A stretch of 64,000 nt of DNA from Verrucomicrobiota bacterium (GTDB lineage Bacteria > Verrucomicrobiota > Verrucomicrobiia > Chthoniobacterales > Terrimicrobiaceae), in assembly GCA_017305195.1 (NCBI GenBank), contig JAFKMU010000045.1, forward strand, positions 80,662-144,661, read 5' to 3'. The notes under the pieces are model-generated. The model made no database searches and had not been told where the DNA came from. It saw only the letters and a program-made list of their open reading frames with translations. Below are positions 63,020 to 64,000 of the stretch, piece by piece. How positions within the stretch are numbered: position 1 is the stretch's first letter; the number at the start of each line of letters is the position of its first letter. Position numbers and translations under genes: made by a program.

Positions 63020-63699
63020 GCAGCGTCACCCAACCTTTGATAAAATACTGTTCGCCCCGTACAGGCAACAGCCTTGTATCCTCGCTCCGTCATAAATCTC
63101 CAAATATCGGAGTCACCCAGGGCGGCGAGATTAGGAAGCCGTTGCTCGATCAGTATGAAATCAAAAGGGTATCTGTTTAAGTCGAGAGACGAAAGCACCT
63201 CAATTTCCAGCCCCTCAACATCGATCGTCAAAAAATTCGGGCTGACGAACTTACTCTCGTGCCGCCTAAGGATCTCCGAGAGCGGCAGGGTCTCAATATC
63301 AAGGATGCGCTCCAGCTTGTAGTGCGTATCCTTCAGTTCCTCCCGCCGATCATTATCAATGCCGTTCAGAGCAGGCTCATTATAACAATAGAACTTCCGC
63401 ATCGCCGCTTCATAACTTACTCCAACCTCCAGATTGACATCCTCCGTCCGAATCTCACGAAACGAAGTCATGCTCCCCGGGGTGGGATCAATATTAATCC
63501 CTCGCCAACCCGCCTGATAGAATTTCCAAGTATTGGAAAACCTCGTGGGATGATGCGCTCCGACATCAACGAAAAATCCTTCACGATTCCCCTTTGGATC
63601 AATCAAGCCAGAAAGAACAGCATCCTCACCTTCTTGACCAAAAAACTCATTCCGCAAAGATGGTTCTGATTGTTTATTTCGTCGAAAAAGAGTCCACAT
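63016..63699 (-). CDS. FkbM family methyltransferase
   Basis: 227 aa. VDVGAHHPTRFSNTWKFYQ near 47 and INIDPTPGSM are the SAM-binding core; FLTIDVEGLEIEVLSSLDL near 150 and FILIEQRLPNL complete the FkbM pattern. ATG 63699 has GGAG nearby; a TTG at 63708 would add three residues. Likely O-methylates a glycan or its carrier. Confidence 0.88.
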   Translation of the reverse strand: MWTLFRRNKQSEPSLRNEFFGQEGEDAVLSGLIDPKGNREGFFVDVGAHHPTRFSNTWKFYQAGWRGINIDPTPGSMTSFREIRTEDVNLEVGVSYEAAMRKFYCYNEPALNGIDNDRREELKDTHYKLERILDIETLPLSEILRRHESKFVSPNFLTIDVEGLEIEVLSSLDLNRYPFDFILIEQRLPNLAALGDSDIWRFMTERGYKAVACTGRTVFYQRLGDAA

Positions 63700-63713
63700 A
63701 TTCTCCAAGGGGT

Positions 63714-64000
63714 CTACAACCTTCGCCAGATTGATGTTTTCGTGAAAGTGCGATTATACGCAATCGCTCCCATTGTTTGAAGCACGGGCTCGTAAAGCCT
63801 CGATATGGGCTCCGCTGTGTTTTGCAGATAATAATCCCGCTCAGCATTATCAACAACCAGCAAACCGCCCGGCTTAACTTTATCCAGACTATGCATAATG
63901 CATGACGGTCTCGCTCTCCCATCAACTAAAACAGCATCAAACCCTGACACTCCAACACGCTCGATTGCAGTCGCATATTCTCTAAAGGATTTTCCGACAT
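63714..64000 (-). CDS. class I methyltransferase-like protein, partial
   Basis: About 95 C-terminal codons; open at base 64000. GFDAVLVDGRARPSCIMHSL, VKPGGLLVVDNAERDYYL and RLYEPVLQTMG match the post-motif region of class I methyltransferases. The N-terminal half and start lie outside the window. Confidence 0.7.
   Translation of the reverse strand, partial: VGKSFREYATAIERVGVSGFDAVLVDGRARPSCIMHSLDKVKPGGLLVVDNAERDYYLQNTAEPISRLYEPVLQTMGAIAYNRTFTKTSIWRRL

Overview
The window is a gene-dense, high-G+C bacterial chromosome segment. No rRNA, tRNA, CRISPR array, transposase or phage structural gene was seen. Gene content suggests a Verrucomicrobiota bacterium (Spartobacteria/Terrimicrobiia-like): an IVS-type four-helix-bundle gene, a type II pseudopilin with a terse N-terminus, a DUF2934 protein, a GYF_2 membrane protein, a kinase with Sel1 repeats and a very large mixed glycosyltransferase cluster. 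This placement comes from family recognition only, so it is moderate confidence. Many genes lack a clear Shine-Dalgarno sequence, and several promoters sit almost on the start codon.

Left part (1-36 kb): housekeeping and small accessory operons. At the left edge cysD and cysN (cysN runs off the window) are separated by a four-helix-bundle gene bracketed by short inverted repeats. Next come an RND efflux pair with a divergent ArsR-like regulator and a palindromic operator, and an SDR oxidoreductase. A cell-shape operon follows (mreB-mreC-mreD-PBP2, then RNase E/G), all on the minus strand. An operon of a YvlD-like membrane protein, an Anbu-type proteasome homologue, trpF and leuB comes next. 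Then come a DUF2934 protein, a tiny Cys-rich lipoprotein, Hsp33, TerC, a GYF protein, a NUDIX hydrolase and the 5-oxoprolinase operon pxpBCA. It continues with ilvB, a pseudopilin, glgB, citrate synthase and sucC-VOC-sucD. This part ends with a Ser/Thr kinase-pseudokinase-Sel1 membrane protein and an SH3-like lipoprotein.

Right part (36.2-64 kb): about 30 consecutive minus-strand genes for a complex surface glycan, running off the right edge. They include GT4, GT2, GT8-like and exostosin-like transferases, a GT-D-like protein, an acetyltransferase, two nucleotide-sugar epimerases/dehydratases, a DegT aminotransferase, several SAM methyltransferases (including FkbM and TIGR04325 types) and three proteins I cannot assign. 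Most neighbours overlap by 4 bp (ATGA/GTGA), so they are probably translationally coupled. The cluster ends at a strong terminator near 36.1 kb and has one good internal promoter/palindrome near 45.95 kb. No flippase, polymerase, chain-length regulator or initiating phosphoglycosyltransferase is visible here; they may lie beyond the window.

The points I would look at first are the kinase-pseudokinase-Sel1 protein with its SH3 lipoprotein partner, the orphan Anbu gene, the inverted-repeat cassette in cysDN, the VOC gene inside sucCD, the Cys-rich mini-lipoprotein, and the unassigned glycosyltransferase-like genes.
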